DNA from: Didymodactylos carnosus
Taxonomy: Eukaryota; Rotifera; Eurotatoria; Philodinida; Philodinidae
Assembly (NCBI GenBank): GCA_905250885.1
Contig: CAJNOQ010000131.1
Coordinates: forward strand, 1 to 64,000
DNA: 64,000 nt
Direction of reading: 5' to 3'
Positions 61,461 through 64,000 of the stretch are shown piece by piece (position 1 is the first letter of the stretch; each line of letters starts with the position of its first letter). The position numbers and the translations under genes were made by a program. A model generated the notes under the pieces. The model saw nothing but the letters and a program-made list of their open reading frames with translations, did no database searches and was not told the origin of the DNA.

Positions 61461-64000
61461 TTACACTTTGGTATATTCCATTGCTTTTAGTTTGATCTTT
61501 GAGATGATGATTTGATTCTCATTTTTGTCTGCTCCCCAAAGAGGTGCTCGTTTTTTGATAAAATAGATTATAACATAATCTAGTTCTCCAAGGTCATCAT
61601 TATAATTGAAAACTTGTCGAATGATGTCGCCAGCTCTGATATCTTCATTTGCCCTATAAAATAATGCCATCAAAATAGACTGATAATTAGACATCTATGG
61701 TTATGCCCATTACCCCATATACATAGGACAAAAAGTCATATGGTTAAGCGTTTTTGTTTATGTCAAATTACAGACTGTGATTTTCGTTCATCTTCCTAAC
61801 TACCTACCCCCGACAGAAACATAAACTTCATTTCGAGTCGCGGAAAAGTGGTTTTTCGTATTCAGTACACTCGATAATCCAGAACATTTATTTTTGACGA
61901 GGGCTATTATCAAAAGTTAGAAAAACTTTTCCGCGATTCTGCATGAACTTTATTTTTTCTTCACATTGATATGCTACACCGTCTGGTATTTTAAAATTCG
62001 TTATTAATGAATTTCTCATATCAATTTGGTAGCGAAATTTTAAAAGCACGTTCGGCCAAAACTGACTGCAGATTTGGACTCTCCATAGTCGGTTACCTTG
62101 TACGCAACAAGTTTAAAATCGGGGTACTCTAGAAGAATTTCTCAGTGTCATTCAGCCCGTGATCCTCCTCTTCAGGAACTTCGTAAAAAATTCTTTCGCA
62201 AAACAATGGAGAAAATTTTTTCTGGAGTACCCGATTCAACACTTGTTGCGTACAGGATAATCGACTATGGAGAGTCTGACTCTGCAATCAGTTTTGACCG
62301 AACACGCTTTTAAAATTTCTCCACTGAATTGATATGTTAGCAGTAGATATCTGCTGTCATACTCTACTCATGGTCACGTGTCACAATGGGCATCTACGTG
62401 GATATTTGGAAAAAAAGTCGACTTTTACTTTTCTATTTTTTAACCATCGATCGTTAAGCTGGATATCGTATTTGTCTTGCAAAAACTTCTGATGCTACCT
62501 GCTATTGAAAAAATGCCCACTGTGTGTGCGTGTACCCATAGGCATGAGCATGGGATATCATTGTCGAAGTTTATAGACATAAAGATGGATGATGGGTCCG
62601 AAGAAAGCGTATGTACAGATATCTACGAGTAATAGTGATATGAATACAAGGTTTTTGAAATAGTAGTTCATACGAGTTCATAGTAATATTGCCGATAGAT
62701 CCATAGGTATTGTATATCTCAACCACTATTTGACCAGCAGTTTTGGCCATGTCACGCTCCAAATATAGTTCCAAATAGTAATGATATCCTGTATATAAGA
62801 AGAAAAAAACCATATACTTGATAGAACTCAGATCCGTACTTATAAGTTTTGGATTTGAACTATTGCTCACCACAAAATGGATAAGTGCTCCTTGTATTTA
62901 GATACATAGTACCACGTCCGTTTGAAAAAGGAGATGTAAAACCCATATAACCACAACCAGTTCCACTACAGGGCGGATCAATACATTTTCCTTCAATAAA
63001 ACTTTTCTAAAAATAACCCCAAAACTGTTTTACAGTTACTCTATTAATACAAAATCCAAACATACATAATCATGGCAAGGAAAAGCTGTATAAGGACATT
63101 TGGCACTAGAATAAAAATTCAATATAAATAATATATTAATCTGTGTATAAGGCCGGCATTGAAGATCTTACTTTATTGATTCAATAAAGTAACCATGCGC
63201 TCTACCTATACACATGAAAAAAATTAGATCTTAATGAAATCGAAATAAAAAGCTATATTTACCATGTGAACATGAACTCTGCTCATATGCACCTAGAATT
63301 TGAAAATATAGCTTATATTAAACCTTGTGTATTTTCTCGTGTAAAATGACCTACTTTCACTTTGACCACCTAATACACTTGAAATTAAATTACCACTAAA
63401 AAAAACGATGCATAAGACAATCGTTGACCTTATCGAATATTATCAATAGCAATCCTACATTGAGGGACAACCCGGTTGACTTGTGCCACCATTTGCATAG
63501 AAATCAATGTGTCCGCACGCTTCTTTCATTCCGAGACCAAGACCGAATGCAACTTCCGTATTTGTATGAATACTATCGACAAATTTTGCATCGCCTTTGT
63601 CTAAGCGAACCGCTTTGTTTTTTCCTTCAAAAAATGGACCTGCAGGATCTAAACCAGATATCCTTCCAAATTTAGTGTCATCATTTGAATTATCGTCAGG
63701 ATTTGATGCATAACCGCAGATGTGAGAACCGAGACTATGTCCTAAAAAAATTAAAACGTTGTGAATGAATGTAGAAACACATATCTCGTAATTATCCTAC
63801 CAATGCAATGAACATTATCAAACGCTAAACCAGATATATCGTGTATTTTTTTTATCAATAATGCAAGTTGTTTTCCAACCAGTCTGGTATTCGCCACTGC
63901 ATTTTGATAAAAGGGAAATTTAGCACCATGCTCCCAGTCGACAACGAGTACATTGCATGGATCCTATAAAATTATGAATTGTTAAATTTGAGATTATTGT
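61461..64000 (-). CDS. Pancreatic-lipase-family secreted lipase (5' end outside window)
   Basis: Alpha/beta-hydrolase triacylglycerol lipase or phospholipase, normally secreted. Only the 3' part is present; the gene continues beyond 64000, so no signal peptide is visible. Exon near 63963-63800 codes VLVVDWEHGAKFPFYQNAV and LVGKQLALLIKKIHD. The next (about 63740-63450) has the nucleophile elbow CIGHSLGSHICGYA, the acid GRISGLDPAGPFF, and DSIHTNTEVAFGLGLG. The catalytic His is in SCSHGRAHGYFIESI, aligned with CNHLRSYKYY of pancreatic lipase. A Cys-rich loop follows (KCPYTAFPCHDY, GKCIDPPCSGTGCGYMGF). The C-terminal PLAT-like domain starts YHYYLELYLERDMAKTAGQI and ends in the last exon (61654-61461, ANEDIRAGDIIRQVFNYND). 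The last intron (62673-61655) holds a foldback element; donor GTATGA at 62673 restores the frame. Confidence 0.92.
62017..62336. mobile_element. 320-bp foldback element in the lipase intron
   Basis: Arms of about 130 bp (62017-62148 and 62208-62336) are inverted copies at roughly 80% identity by eye, sharing GAAATTTTAAAAGC, GACTCTCCATAGTCG and GTACGCAACAAGT, around a loop of about 60 bp. No coding content and no clear flanking duplication. It lies within the about 1-kb last intron of the lipase gene, in which the other introns are short. Confidence 0.75.

Noticed and set aside
62098-62313. 71-aa plus-strand frame
   Set aside because: It lies in the foldback element of the lipase intron and is explained by the palindrome.

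Overview
This is an AT-rich nuclear window from an invertebrate animal. Its protein-coding genes have many short introns (often 50-100 nt, GT-AG), Asn/Gln/Ser/Thr-rich disordered tails, and clear animal-type orthologues. The gene style (compact introns, low GC, MITE-like debris in introns and spacers) reminds me of a rotifer, possibly bdelloid, but that is an impression and no marker in the window proves it. I see no prokaryotic operon, no rRNA or tRNA gene, no CRISPR array and no retroelement with recognisable coding parts.

Layout. 1-1.45 kb: a perfect hairpin and a small MITE. 1.45-3.95 kb (-): EXO1, a 5'-3' exonuclease with all core metal-binding acids. 5.4-9.3 kb (-): a DLC1/STARD RhoGAP with a START domain. 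9.4-16.8 kb: a gene desert of microsatellites with one TTAA-flanked MITE, probably partly 5' intron of the RhoGAP. 16.8-19.1 kb (-): two tandem paralogous genes of unknown function. 19.2-23.1 kb: spacer with a 1.3-kb terminal-inverted-repeat element and a suspicious poly-G/N/poly-C patch. 23.2-26.8 kb (-): an OTUD7/Cezanne-type deubiquitinase. 27.2-27.6 kb: a hAT-type MITE with a perfect 8-bp target duplication.

The + strand then carries four genes head to tail: exportin-5 (29.6-36.8 kb, reading frame continuous over nine exons), CDC23/APC8 (37.5-40.2 kb), a multi-RING/C2HC zinc-finger protein fused to a mono-ADP-ribosyltransferase (PARP) domain (46.3-50.8 kb), and a Slingshot cofilin phosphatase (52.6-60.1 kb). 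A pancreatic-lipase-family gene (-) runs off the right edge (61.5 to beyond 64 kb).

The genes are mostly unrelated housekeeping functions: DNA repair, Rho and actin control, ubiquitin, pre-miRNA export and cell cycle. Two loose themes recur: ubiquitin (OTUD7, APC8, RING-PARP) and actin/Rho signalling (DLC1-like, Slingshot). The item most worth follow-up is the RING-C2HC-PARP fusion, whose catalytic domain also carries a large insertion. Several introns are inflated by foldback or MITE insertions, notably in exportin-5, Slingshot and the lipase. Exon joins were worked out by hand from splice consensus and frame; no database search was run.
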